From Dryocosmus kuriphilus (taxonomy: Eukaryota > Arthropoda > Insecta > Hymenoptera > Cynipidae), in assembly GCA_038277395.1 (NCBI GenBank), contig CM076193.1, positions 78,930,627 to 78,994,626 of the forward strand: 64,000 bases of DNA, read 5' to 3'. Below the pieces are notes generated by a model. The model did not search any database, was not told the origin of the DNA, and was given only the letters and a program-made list of their open reading frames with translations. Of this stretch, positions 32,411 through 44,286 are shown piece by piece. The stretch's first letter is position 1. Every line of letters begins with the position of its first letter. A program made the position numbers and the translations under genes.

Positions 32411-33185
32411 TTTTTTTTAGACGTTTTAACTGCGACCTAAGATGAACAGAGAGACTTCCTTTTTATATTATGCTAAATCTGCAAAACATAATAGATAAAT
32501 CTTCAAATTATAATAGGTAAATTGCTATTTATAAAAATAAGAGAGAGAGAGAGAGAGATTGAGGTGTTTAAAGAGGAACGAGTGTGAAACGTTTTAATAA
32601 AATTCATGTCGCCTTTTATCTCAAGCTTCGGGAATGCTGATACTATATTACATATTTAGCATTAAGAGATAAACGCACTGATTTAAGGTGGTGCTATAAA
32701 TCATAAAACCTTCAGTAAAGTGCATTCTGATATTGCAGCGTTGTATATACCCTGGGATTATTACTATTATCATTATTAATATTATTATTATTTTAGGTCG
32801 CTACCTATATAATTTTCTAGAAACGTGTCGAAACATTGTATTTGTATATATCCTCAACTAATGTAGGTACTATCTTTGTTTATTAATATATCTCCCGCTT
32901 TATCTTAAAGTTGTACAAGGTTCTACATCATAAATACTCAAAGTCGTCACTGAACTCCATGAACAATGTCAAGCCCAAACTCTTACTTAAGCATTCAACT
33001 TTCCAGAACAAATTTGAAAACACTTATAGTTTATAAAAATAATAATATTAAGTATTTTTTAAAATTCGAGAATTAAACAATTAAGTTATATTTTGAGTAA
33101 ATAGGAAAGTCATAAGCCGGTATTACGGCGTTGGGATGCAAATTCTATTTTCTAGAAGCTTCGCGAACAAAAGTTTTTACTAGCG
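32411..33185. other. Unassigned AT-rich DNA with simple repeats
   Basis: Contains (GA)n at 32542-32560 and an ATT-rich microsatellite at 32761-32796. Positions 32855-32905 are an inverted copy of 3385-3440 (GATATTAATAxACAAAGATAGTACCTACATTA), which again links this right flank to the DNA left of the first Polinton. Confidence 0.5.
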
Positions 33186-33189
33186 TGAA

Positions 33190-33800
33190 CACGAATCATC
33201 ATTGCCTGTCGATTATTGACTAATTTTACAGATATTTAGCCTGGAACAGAACCCTTCCGCCGAACTATGATCTTACAAACATTTAGCCTAGAACAGAACC
33301 TTGCCCCTGAAGCCTATTTCTCAGCAGACCGCCGTACTTGGTTATTGTCTGAATTTCGTTTCAGCACGGACACGCACCACCATGGCCTGTCGATTATTGA
33401 CTAATTTTACAGACATTTAGCCTGGAACAGAACCCTTTCGCAGAACTGTGGTTTTACAAACATTTAGCTTGGAACAGAACCCTGCCCCTGAAGCCTATAT
33501 CTTAGCAACCCGCTGTACTTGATTAATGACTGAATTTCATTTTGGCACGGACCCAAAACCATCATGGCCTGTCGTTTATTTGACTAATTTTACAGACATT
33601 TAACTTAGAACAGAACCATTCTGCCGAACCTTGGTTTTACATTTAACCTGGAAAAGAACCTTGCCCCTGAAGCCTGTAGCACGGCAACCCGCCGTACTTG
33701 GTTGTTGTCTGAATTTCATTTAACACGGACACAAACCATCATCGCTTGTCGGTTACTGATTAATTTGACACATATTTAGCACGGACACGAATTATCGGTA
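33190..33800. repeat. ~180-bp minisatellite
   Basis: About three and a third copies with starts at 33204, 33385, 33567 and 33744 (GCCTGTCGATTATTGACTAA). Each unit contains two CATTTAGCCTGGAACAGAACC phrases, so the unit is itself built from a half-length duplication. Confidence 0.8.
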
Positions 33801-33970
33801 AATGATTGGTTTTGCATTCAACAGATCTTTCCCTTTCCGACCGATGACAACTAACTGTCCCAGATCCCTACCTTACCGGCTGATGGTAACTAACCATTAT
33901 CACCTGTTAGTGTTTTCTATTTTTATTCAAATTTACAATTATTTAAATCTTCATGAAACATATAATTTTT

Positions 33971-34075
33971 CAAAAAAAAAAAAAACGAAAAAAATGTGTA
34001 GGCTGGGACTCGAACGCATGACTGACTTACCGACAGTTGGTGACTTCACACTGAGCTGAAGTGGTTACTGCAACC
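33971..34075 (-). repeat. Possible decayed tRNA-like/SINE sequence
   Basis: On the minus strand a B-box-like GTTCGAGTCCC (34005-34015) lies downstream of a weak A-box-like CAGCTCAGTGTG, and the transcript would run into a long T-run (minus strand, 33995-33971) that could stop pol III. Stems do not pair. Weak call. Confidence 0.3.
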
Positions 34076-34499
34076 CGTCCTAATGGGTTCCCATTTTACC
34101 GACTGAGGTGGGGCGAAATATACATATCTATACTACTCTTGAAGCATGTAGAGCTTATTTTTTGATAGGTGAAGTATTTTTTAAACTTCTGATATCATAA
34201 ATTGGTTCTATAAACGTTCTTAATAGATTAAAATTAGTAAATTTTGCAACACCACGTACGGGCCACAAAAGGCCGAGAAATTTGGTGCAGTTGGTAAAAG
34301 TGTTGGATAACAGGTCGATAATTTGATCGGTAATGTAGGAAAATGAGATAAATGAAAAATAAAAGGTAAACAGATAATGACGAAAATCCGGACGTGATTA
34401 TAAGTTATATTTAAAGTTTAAATAATGAGGTAAGTACGAAATTCTCTTTTTATTCTTTTGAAAGAGATCGCATCATGTAAATCGTAAATTTAAGATGAA

Positions 34500-34842
34500 A
34501 AGATACCATAATTTAAACGATGTAAATTTTGAGATTATAACCTAAAAATAGTGAAACCTATTGTGAAGTTATTTCCATTCCTATAATTATCATTTTCCAT
34601 TTAAATTACACTTTAAGCATACTATAAATAAGCGATAGGAGTTGTCAATATAGGATAGAAATGAAAATATTAACTAAACGCAATTAAAAGGATTTTGAAA
34701 ATTATTCATCAAAGCGGCTGTTTTGAATTTTCGTGCCTTCGGTATCTGTCAGTAAAGAAGATACCTATAAAGGCGATTGCAAATTTCTATAAGGATATAG
34801 AATTAAGAAGTTATAACTGGGTTTTGCAACATATTTTACTTT
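34500..34842 (-). repeat. Partial inverted copy of the 38809-40291 element
   Basis: The minus strand of this stretch matches 39190-39500 (GCGATCGCTTTTATAGGTAT and TTTTCCATTTAAATTATACT phrases with scattered differences). It lacks the element termini. Confidence 0.6.
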
Positions 34843-35755
34843 TGAGACCCCCTGAGTGAGACCCCTTTTTACGACGGTGTCTGTTGTCCTCTGTTAACGC
34901 GATAACTTTTGAAAGAATCAGCAGATTGGATTGCGCTTTGGCACACTTCTTCAAGGACCAAAAGGAAAGGACAATCCGTTAACCAGCCCCTTTTGACTAA
35001 CGGTTATGGTTTTATCCATCAAAAACGGTTTTTATAAAATCAAAAAATCCATTTTCCGGCTAAACTATGCGAGATACAAAAAAAAATATTAGAAAGTAAA
35101 ATTGTTCATATGGAAAAAATCTACAAATTTTGTTTTAACTATTTTTTGATAAAATGCACGGTTTTTGTTTTAATCGAGAAAACGTTATTAAAAATAAAAA
35201 ACTGTAGTTTTACGTCAAAATATTCAAGACACGAAAGAAATGGTAATGAACAAAGTTGTTCACCTCAGAAAGATCTGCAAATCCTGTTTTTAACTATTTT
35301 TTGTTAAAATGCACGTTTTTTGTTTTAATCGAGAAAACGTTATTAAAACTAAAAATTCAAATTTTCCGCCAAATTATTCCAGATACGTAAAAAATGATAA
35401 GGAACAAAGTTGTTTAACTCAAAAAGATCTACAAATTTGGGCTCTATCATTTTTTTGGAAAGACGCATAGTTTTTGAGGTATTCGTGAAATATGTTATTA
35501 AATATAAACAAATCCACTTTTCAGCTAAACTATGCAAGATTTGAGAAAATGTTAACAAGCAGAATTTTTCACCTTGGAAAGGCCTACAAATTTGCTTAAA
35601 AGTATTTTTTAATCCGACGCATAGTTTATCCATGAAACGTATACTAGTTGTTTTAATTAAAAAATACATTATTATAAAGGTAATAGAAAATTACTAAAAG
35701 TTATTGAAAAATCTGCCCGCTACTCAGGCGCATTCTCATCATGTTTCTCACGCTT
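34843..35755 (+). repeat. Dispersed modular repeat R, copy 3 (start missing)
   Basis: Begins at GAGACCCCCTGAGTGAG, so the ACATTCTCATC end is lost. All four monomers are present (~35067, 35220, 35376 and 35535), followed by CTGCCCGCTACTCAGGCGCATTCTCATCATG at the right end. Confidence 0.8.
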
Positions 35756-35830
35756 ATCAGTCGATTAAAGTATATCAAAAACGTGAATTTTTTAATTTCT
35801 TACATGGTTTCGTTGAAAAATGCAGTTTTT

Positions 35831-36545
35831 ACATTCTCATCAGAGAAGGTATTAGATTTATGTAAATTTGACCCTCGCAGTTTTCATCAAATCTTCACGT
35901 TTTGAAACCCCCTGAGTGAGAAGAAACGGTTTTTACGACGGTGTCTGTCTGTCTGTTGTCGTCATCGTTGTCGTCGTCGTTGTCGTCTGTTAACGCGATA
36001 ACTTTTGAAAGAATAATCAGATTGAATTGCGTTCTGGTACACTTCTTCAGGGTCCAAAAATAAAGAACGAGTTCGTTAACCAGCGGTTTCTGTCCAACGG
36101 TTCGGGATTTATCCATCATAAATTCTTTTCAAAAATCAAAAATTAAAATTTCCCGCCAAACTATGTAAGATACGAAAAAAATGATAAGAAACAAAATTGT
36201 TCATCTCAAGGGGATCTACAAATTTGCTCTCCATAATTTTTTTGTAAAGTCACATAGTTCTTATAAATTTACTTTTCAGCAAAACTATGCGAGATGCGAG
36301 AAAATATTAACAAGAATTGTTCACCTTGGAAAGACCTACATTTGCTTCAAACCATTTTTTGATCCAACGCATAGTTTATTCGTTAAACATATAGTTGTTT
36401 TAATCGAAAAGTACATTATTATAAAGTTAATAAAAGGTTATTAAAAGTTATTGAAAAATCTGCCCGCTACTCAAATAAATATGTTCACAAGTTTAACAAG
36501 TTTAACAGGTTTAACAAGTGGGTTTCTCGTCACGTTTCTCACACG
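35831..36545 (+). repeat. Dispersed modular repeat R, copy 4 (short)
   Basis: Starts ACATTCTCATCAGAGAAGG. It contains the antisense Asp-rich frame 35895-36119 but only about one and a half monomers, and ends with CTGCCCGCTACTCA and a small AAGTTTAACAGG repeat. Confidence 0.8.
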
Positions 36546-36611
36546 TACCAGTCGATTAAGGTATATCCAAAACGTGAATTTTTTAATTTTCTACATGGTA
36601 GTGCAAATTTT

Positions 36612-37541
36612 GCATTCTCATCAGAGAAGGTATTAGATTTATGTAAAATTTGAACCCCCCAGTTTTCATCACATCTCCACGTTTTGAGAGCCCCTGAATG
36701 AGAAAAAACAGTTTTTACGACGGTGTCTGTCTGTCTGTTGTCGTTGTCGTCGTCCTTGCCGTTATCGTCGTCGTTGTCATCTGTTAACGCGATAACTTTT
36801 GAAAGAATCATGAGATTGGATTGCGCTTTTGCACACTTCTTCACAGCCCAAAAATAAAGGACGAATTCGTTAACCACCCACTTTTAACTAACGGTTATGG
36901 TTTTATCCATCAATAACGGATTTTACAAAATCAAAAAATCCATTTTCCGGATAAACTATGCGAGATACGAAAAGATTTTAATTCTATAATTTTAATTTTA
37001 TTTTCTGGTCAAGATATGCAGCACACAAAAAAATATTAAAAAGTAAAATTATTTACCTGAAAAAGATGTACATTTGTGCTTTTTACCATTTTTTTTTCAT
37101 AAGACTCATCGTTTTACTTTTAAAAATCGAAAATCTGCATTGTGAAAATTTAGAAAATCACAAAAAAATGTTACTAATCGACAATGGATTTGATTTTTAA
37201 AAAAATTAACTGTCGAGCGCGAAGCGCGAGTGTGTCCTGATGATAAAGTATTCCTTAAGGCCGATAGAGCCTTAAGTAAAATAATTTTGTTTCTAATTTT
37301 CAACAAAATACAAATTTAATAATTCCATTAAACGTAGGTGTTTTGAAAGTTTGAGATCCATGTAATGAAAACCAAGCACGAAGTGTGAGGACCAAAAATA
37401 TCCGAGCGCGAAGCGCGAGGTTCAAATATATCGGAGCGTGGAGCACGACGACCACCAAATCACGCGCTCTACGCGCGCTCAATCTTGCGAGTGACGCGAA
37501 GCGCGTGGTAATAATGTGCGAACGAAGTGAGCAGATTTTTT
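36612..37541 (+). repeat. Dispersed modular repeat R, copy 5
   Basis: Starts GCATTCTCATCAGAGAAGG with an antisense Asp-rich frame (36539-36877). It has a shortened monomer array, four CGAAGCGCGAG-type palindromes (37215-37500) and the terminal GTGCGAACGAAGTGAGCAGATTTTTT. It lies head-to-tail with copies 3 and 4. Confidence 0.8.
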
Positions 37542-37544
37542 GTT

Positions 37545-37812
37545 CTATACAGTGATTATATTGTTGAAATAAACTGGCATTAATATGACGACCACCATGC
37601 CCCACTGTATGGAGGACGCTGGTCGAAATTCAACATCCATGAATTAATTAAATTGCATAAAATGACGTAGAGGAAAAACAGTTTTGAGTAAAAGCGTATG
37701 TTCTCTGATAGTGTGAGCCTCACCTTAAAAAATACACTGATCAAATTCACATTTCGATCATAATTTATAGGACATTTCATTCAAAGCCCGCCACCATAGC
37801 CGACTCTCTCTC
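37545..37812 (-). repeat. Partial inverted copy of the 38809-40291 element (terminal part)
   Basis: The minus strand matches the left end of that element, from GAGAGTCGGCTATGGTGGCG to TTATTTCAACAATAT. Its inner end abuts R copy 5. Confidence 0.75.
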
Positions 37813-38808
37813 TTACTTTGCATCTGTATACAATACTACCATCCCATTTTTAACGTAGAATCCCACAGTGTTGATTGCGGACTAAGTCGTACTCAAAACC
37901 TTGTGGTATATACAGTGGCCATATTTTGACTGCAACCTAAAACAATTAAATCTTAAGTCTTGCGCCGTGACAGAAAATTAATTTTTCTTTATGAATCAAT
38001 CATCAAAATGGAATTCTACAATCTATTTACACAAATTGCTTTGGCGATTACTGGGTATTGATCGGTATTGACAATTTCGATATCGACCCAGTAGCGATCG
38101 CCAATGGGAGTAACCAATCAGAAACGAGCATTTATTTAAGAAGCCTTCAGTTGTATTGAGATACTTTTCGAGATTTGCTTTTTTTGCTCGGTTTAGCTGG
38201 GTCATATTGTTCCTTCGCTGGTACCGGACTACTAACTTTCGCTGTCTTCAAGCCGTTGCCGATGCAACTTCATGTAATTTTCTCTTGTTGAAAAACTTTA
38301 AAAAATTAATAAATAAATAATTCATTCATTAGTAATAAACAAATGTATATATTGTATATTTTTAATTCTAATTTATTCATTCTAGTTCCATTTCAAACGC
38401 CAGAAACATGCATTGTTTGCGCCCCTGAGACTTTGAGTGTCGACGCATATATATACGGCTGGTCGTCTTGAACATGTGCGCCTGCAGCGAGCTATAGAGA
38501 CAGCTATTTGGCTGCTTGTTATTCTCTTGTATGTTACCGCAGTCGTCACAAAAAATCAGCTTTAACGCAAATTTGAAAACCATTACATTTGATATCATTA
38601 CATTTGATACATTACATATTTGGAATCTAGATGGTTTTTAAAAATATTTTAGACTTTATTACGAATCCTACGACAATTAGGTGCGAAGTTCGTTGTGACA
38701 TTTTGTAATGTTTTCAGGAGGAACAATTATTATGTTACTTACCTGTACTAAGTATGCATTTATTCCACATATCATACAGTGTCAGTGCGAGTTTTTCTGA
38801 AGTTGTTA
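37813..38808. other. Unassigned DNA
   Basis: No gene is supported. The short minus-strand frames at 38023-38205 and 38377-38598 translate to sequence I do not recognise. A small palindrome-like GGTATTGATCGGTATTGAC / CGATATCGACC stretch lies at 38055-38095. Confidence 0.4.
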
Positions 38809-40291
38809 GGGGAGAGTCGGCTATGGTGGCGGGCTTTGAATGAAATGTCCTATAAATTATGGTCGAAATGCTAATTTGATGTGCGTGTTTTTTAAGGTGA
38901 GGCTCACATTATCAGAGAGCATACGTTTATTACTAAAAACTATTTTTTCTCTTCGTCATTTCTTGCAATTTAATTAATTCATGGATGTTGCATTTCGACC
39001 AGCGTGCCTCATACAGTGGGTCAGAGTGGTCGTCAAGTTACTGTGAGTTTATTTCAACAATATGATCATTGTAGAATAACGAGTATTATACAATATAATA
39101 ATCCTTGAGAGCGTAATGTAGCGAAGGAAAATTATTCCAGATATTTTCAACACTAAATAAATGTAAACTTATCAATCAAAGTAAAGCATGTTGAAAAACC
39201 CTGTTGTAACCTCTTGTTTCCTGAAAATTCTATATGCATATAGAAATTTGCGATCGCTTTTATAGGTATCTTGTTTAGCGACTACCGAAGGCGCGAAAAT
39301 TCAAAACAGGCTTTGCTGAGTAATTTTCGAAATCCTTTTTATAGCGTTTAGTTCATATTTTCCTTTTTATCCTATATTTACAACTCCTATAGATTATTTT
39401 ATAGCATGATTAAAGTATAATTTAAATGGAAAATGATATCTAGGAATGGAAATAACTTCATAACAAGTTTTCTACATTAACGATCAAATTACGTACAAAT
39501 TACTTTCAAAATATGCTGTAAGTACTTAATTTCTGCCAACACAGAAAAAACAATAGATAATGTTTACATCGATTCCAGGTAAAAGACTCGCTGCAACACA
39601 AATTAACCTTGCCGGTTAAACATCAGACGAAACGAAGATAATTTCGCGTTTTTAACTTGGCCTCGATAATCTTTCACCTCATTATTTCGTGATTTTCATT
39701 CGGAATGTAACGAAAAATATGACGTCAGCGCTATCTAGCGTCGTTTGGCTGAATTAAATTGGAGCGAAGTGGCGATTCCCAGTGCGTCAATTGCTCTTTA
39801 GTGAGTGCTGTAAAATAAGTTCTAGTTTGTTTACAAGTGTCTAAGCTATTTCCAAGGAGATTTATAAACAAGAACAATGTTTTGTTTTGTGTCATTTGTT
39901 ATCAATTCTACTTTCTATCCTCATTTTCTCATCACTATTTCACATGGCTCAGCTGTCAACGTGACGTAGTACATGACGTCACAATTATTCCCCTAACCTC
40001 ATTGAAACTTTCTCTAAAATAAGGTAAATCTTTAACCGCACGCAAATTTATCTGCAACAAATTTTAACTTTTGTTTTTTCTGTGAAGGACTTTTTCATTT
40101 GTTTCCGTCAAAACTGTCCTTTTATCATTACTCTTGTAAAATGTATTTTAAACCAGAAATCACAATACAGCATTATTTTTCCAACCAAATAAAGCCATTT
40201 CATCTAAAAAATTAATACAATAATCAACAAACACGAGCGTTATTTGTAATATCCACTGTGCCCCGCCCCGCCATCATAGCCGACTCTCCCC
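38809..40291. mobile_element. TA-flanked TIR element, GGGGAGAGTCGGCTATG family
   Basis: Left end TAGGGGAGAGTCGGCTATGG; right end, reversed, TAGGGGAGAGTCGGCTATGA, with TGGCGGG following in both and TA at both outer ends. Length 1483 bp without a transposase frame. Partial inverted copies lie at 37545-37812 and 34500-34842, so the family is repeated locally. Confidence 0.75.
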
Positions 40292-43200
40292 TACTTCCTT
40301 TTTCAAGCAGATATCCTACTTGAAAGTTCAGTTTTTCTCTATTGTTGTTTTAACACATAATTTAAAGGAATGACAAATATTTTTTCAATATAGTAGTTTT
40401 TTTTACCTATTCTCATATTATTTTGATATGCTATTGTATTTAGTAAAGTTATTAATGTGTATGGAAAATGTCTCTAATTATTATCACTCCCCAACGGCTC
40501 TCAATAAATTCTATGTTTATTAAAAAACAGTTCAAGTTACCGCAATTGTTGTTCATATGAAAAGTTTGCTTTTCCTCAGCCACTTCTCATTCCATTTTAA
40601 TCTGAGCCAATAATTACAATATTTTCGAATATAAGAGCAACGACTTATTTTGATACTTTTTTCTAAATGTTTATATAATACTTTTCAATGAAATATTAAT
40701 TTTACAACAAAAGTGTCAGAAGTGTTTTCATGCCTTTTTAGTCACTTTAACATATTTTGGAAGAATGTTTTTTTAAATTCAGTAAATGACAGAGCTAATC
40801 GATAATTTATAAAATACAAACAATTGTTAATAACTGGAAAATGCACCAAAATTCAGGGTTGCTAACCAAACTTTTCGCAATTAGCAGACAATTCTGCATA
40901 AGAATCAAAAATCAAAAAGCGGTTACATGTATCAGTGCCCACAGAAGTTTTGTCGGCGTTTGGACTCTGGACTATTAGGAACACTGAATAATCTTCCAAG
41001 AACATGGAAACTGAAATCCATATTTGAAAATGGCCCATATATTACTGCAGTGTCATTTAATTATTCTTAAACCGTAAGAAAAATGTAAGGTTTATGATGG
41101 AAGAAAGAATAGGCGATTTTTTTATTGAAAATAGAAATTCTGGTTATGACCTTACGAGCAGCAAATTTTTACGCGAACTTCGAATTCGATGAAAATTATT
41201 TGATAATAAACAACTTCACCCTTCTTCCTATTTATTGAGAGTTTAAGCACCAGTTGATGACATGATGAGTAATTTTGCGTGATTCGAGGAGGAATCGAGT
41301 AAATGGGGTCAAATGAGTAGGAGATTGATTGCTCATGTACGTTGTACCAACGAGCATTGTTTGACGAAGCAGAGTGGTTTTACTAATTGATGCGGGGCAT
41401 CAATTAATTATTATCCAGGCCCATCGAATTTTCAGAGAACTGACGAATATCGAACATTTTTCGGTTTATTCTGGAGTTTAAAATCCACTAGAATCAACGT
41501 GCCAGTGCAAAACAATGATCCGTGTAATTATGGTTTTCCAGCTTGTATCGTGGAATTAAAAATTAGTTAATACCGCTCATGTTTTTATAATACATTCTGC
41601 AAATGAAAACATTTTCAGAACGGGAAAAATCAGGAAATGTCCGTTAACTTATTTTTAGACCAGGAATTTTTCTAATTTTTAGCAGAAAAACCTATTCAGT
41701 TACTTTACATTTCACTCAATATCATAGAAAATTCTTTTGAATGCTCCAATTGGAATCTTCAAAAGCTGTGAGGTTCTGATTTGAAATTGCACAATTTGAA
41801 GCACTTAAAATTTTAGAGCTCTGACCAAGGTTTGAAAACATTTTAAAACTATTTCAGTTTTAAATCTTTAATTAAATATTTGTCATGTTTAGGTATCTTA
41901 ATTTGTAATAGTTTATTTTGAAATTAAAAAATTTATAAATATATTTACACTTTCAAATACAATTTCAAATCAAATAATTAAAAATTTAAATGCGCAATTT
42001 AAATATTTTAAATTTAACGACACAATGTCAACTTTAAACGTTTAAAGTTGAATAATTCTTAATTTATCAATTGTGAATAATAGAGATTTTGAAAATTTTC
42101 ATTTTAAGATTAGAAAAATTAGACTATACTTTTGATTGAATTTTTATAAATTAGATAATTTCAATTAATTTTAAATTCAAACACTCATAATGATTAGTCA
42201 GTATAAATGGCCAAAAATTTCAGTGCGCGAATTTTAAAATTTAAGCTTTTAATATTTCAGTTATATCAATTCGTATGTTTTAATTTTGCAACTAAAATTA
42301 AAATTTTGAAATTTTGAAAAATATGAAGGTTCGTTGAAGTATAACATAAGGTTTTAGATGAAGTTGAGGTTGGGGGGAGGGGTCGCCTTAACGTTACGTT
42401 ATATGTAAATGAGATACAGAAAAAATTGAAAAAGTGTTTCATGGGGGAAAGGGAGTCAAAATTATAAAAAAAGCCTTACGCATTATACTCGAACGGTCGC
42501 CAATGAACATTTTGAAGGTTACTTAGTACCGGGCTCAAACCTGATTATTTATAAGCTGTATAGCATTCGAGGAAAAATATTCAGAATCCGAAAAAACTTG
42601 TATGTGCTAAGAATAATAACTCCCGATAAACAGTTGCTATGTTATGGTTTGTTATTGAATGAGAGGGAGGGGTGAGGTTATTAGAGGGTGATGGTGTGAT
42701 TGGAATAGTGAGGGAAGAAATAGGGTTGGCCTGGGTTGCAGCGGGTAGAGAGGTGAAGGGCGAGTGACGGTTGAGCAAGTGTGGGAACGGGAGGCAGCAT
42801 TTGAGTTCTAGGACAAGAAGGGTGTGAAGGAAAGGTTTGCGGTGGAAAGAGAAACTGGTAGGATAGTTTTGAGAAGTAGGGTTGAAGGGGAAAGGAGACG
42901 TGACGGAGGGATTGTTATCGTCCGTTCTATTTAATTTCATTTGAAATAATAGATTTAATTAGGCTAAAAAATTGTCATGACGTAATTTGCATGACGTAAT
43001 TCATATATATTGTTGTATGTATCTACTCTTTTTAAACTGAGCCAGTAAGATTTCACTGGTAAATTAGCAAAGTGTGTTGAAATATCCTTACCTTATTAAT
43101 AAACGAAATGGAGAAAAGTAAAGGGATGAAGAATAGGATAAATCGGTGTTTAATCGGTTGGAAACGATTTTGATCCTGTGGTATTATAGAGAGGGACGCT

Positions 43201-44286
43201 AATTGGTCGTGGGGTTGTGAATGTCATAGCAGACGCCAGCATCGAAATACGTTTTTCGCAACGCACTTTCCAGCACCTTATACACGTCGCTTGACTACGA
43301 TTTTCAACCAACCCTTCTCTTCTCCAGGACCCTGCCATCAAACATTCCATTTCCCGTATCCCATATATCAAGGATACATAAAGCGTCCGCGTATCGGGCG
43401 CGTATGGGAGCAGACAGATTATACAGAGTTCTAAATGCGCTGTCGGAAATCGATATCGGAGAGCCACATCCAGCATCCTCTACCTTCCTTCCATAATCCC
43501 TCTCACTGCTATCCCCGTTTGCCCCACTCACAAAAATCTCTACATAAAATGATTTTTGAACAGAACTTTTGTACAGTTGGTTTGAAATTCTAATAAAGTC
43601 GCAATAGCCATTAAAAATTTTTTATTTTTACCCAAAATTAGTATTCGTGAAATTCCGAAACAGTTTCAGAGTATTCAGCGAGGGTATGCAAAATGTAAGT
43701 AATCGAGGTTATGTCTCAAACAGTTTTAACTGAAAATTAGTTTAATCATAACTTAATGAATCAATAACTGACTTTTTGCTTTTCAGTTAGTTAGTTTGAA
43801 CTGATTTAGACTTTCAGAGTGGTGCCATATACTAATGTACTTCAGAGCTAATGCTCTTTAGTGGACAGTGTCACTATTTACTGCGAATTAATCCGAAACT
43901 ATTAAAGATGATTAAAAAATGTTACTAAATCACTTGTTATTATATTTCAGACTATTTATTGAGCCTAATTTTACTAGTAATTTTTAATGCTTTGAATATT
44001 TGATATCCTCCTTAGTAAAAATCGGTGCTTTGACCGACTTGGGGCAGCCGCTAAAGCTACCCCCTGTCTGATATTGCTCCGAAGTAGATTCTGTCGTTCT
44101 TGGCAAGCCGTTGTAGTTCATTGGGCTCAACGACCCGCTGTTACACACTCATATGCACTCGCACGTAAATATGAGAACATATGCTGCTATTCTGTGTTTA
44201 AAATGATTAGTACAAATATCAAGCAAGCGGTAAACGTATGTGCAACTTTTGTATAAAAATATTTGGTATAGCCAAAATTTAGGAGA
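40292..44286. other. Long unassigned AT-rich interval
   Basis: No gene or TIR pair is supported. Positions 41850-42320 are extremely AT-rich. Positions 42640-42930 are strongly purine-rich on the + strand, giving a Ser/Pro/Thr-rich minus frame that I treat as compositional. Positions 43180-43540 are a GC-balanced island with overlapping minus frames (43150-43476, 43304-43531) of unknown meaning. Positions 43730-43830 have short CAGTTAGT/ACTGA inverted motifs. Confidence 0.45.

Noticed and set aside
42581..42940. Pro/Ser/Thr-rich protein on the minus strand
   Set aside because: It follows from a purine-rich tract on the other strand; no domain, start context or conservation could be seen.
43150..43531. 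Conserved cellular exon
   Set aside because: Two overlapping minus frames with no recognisable domain or splice structure; kept only as a composition anomaly.
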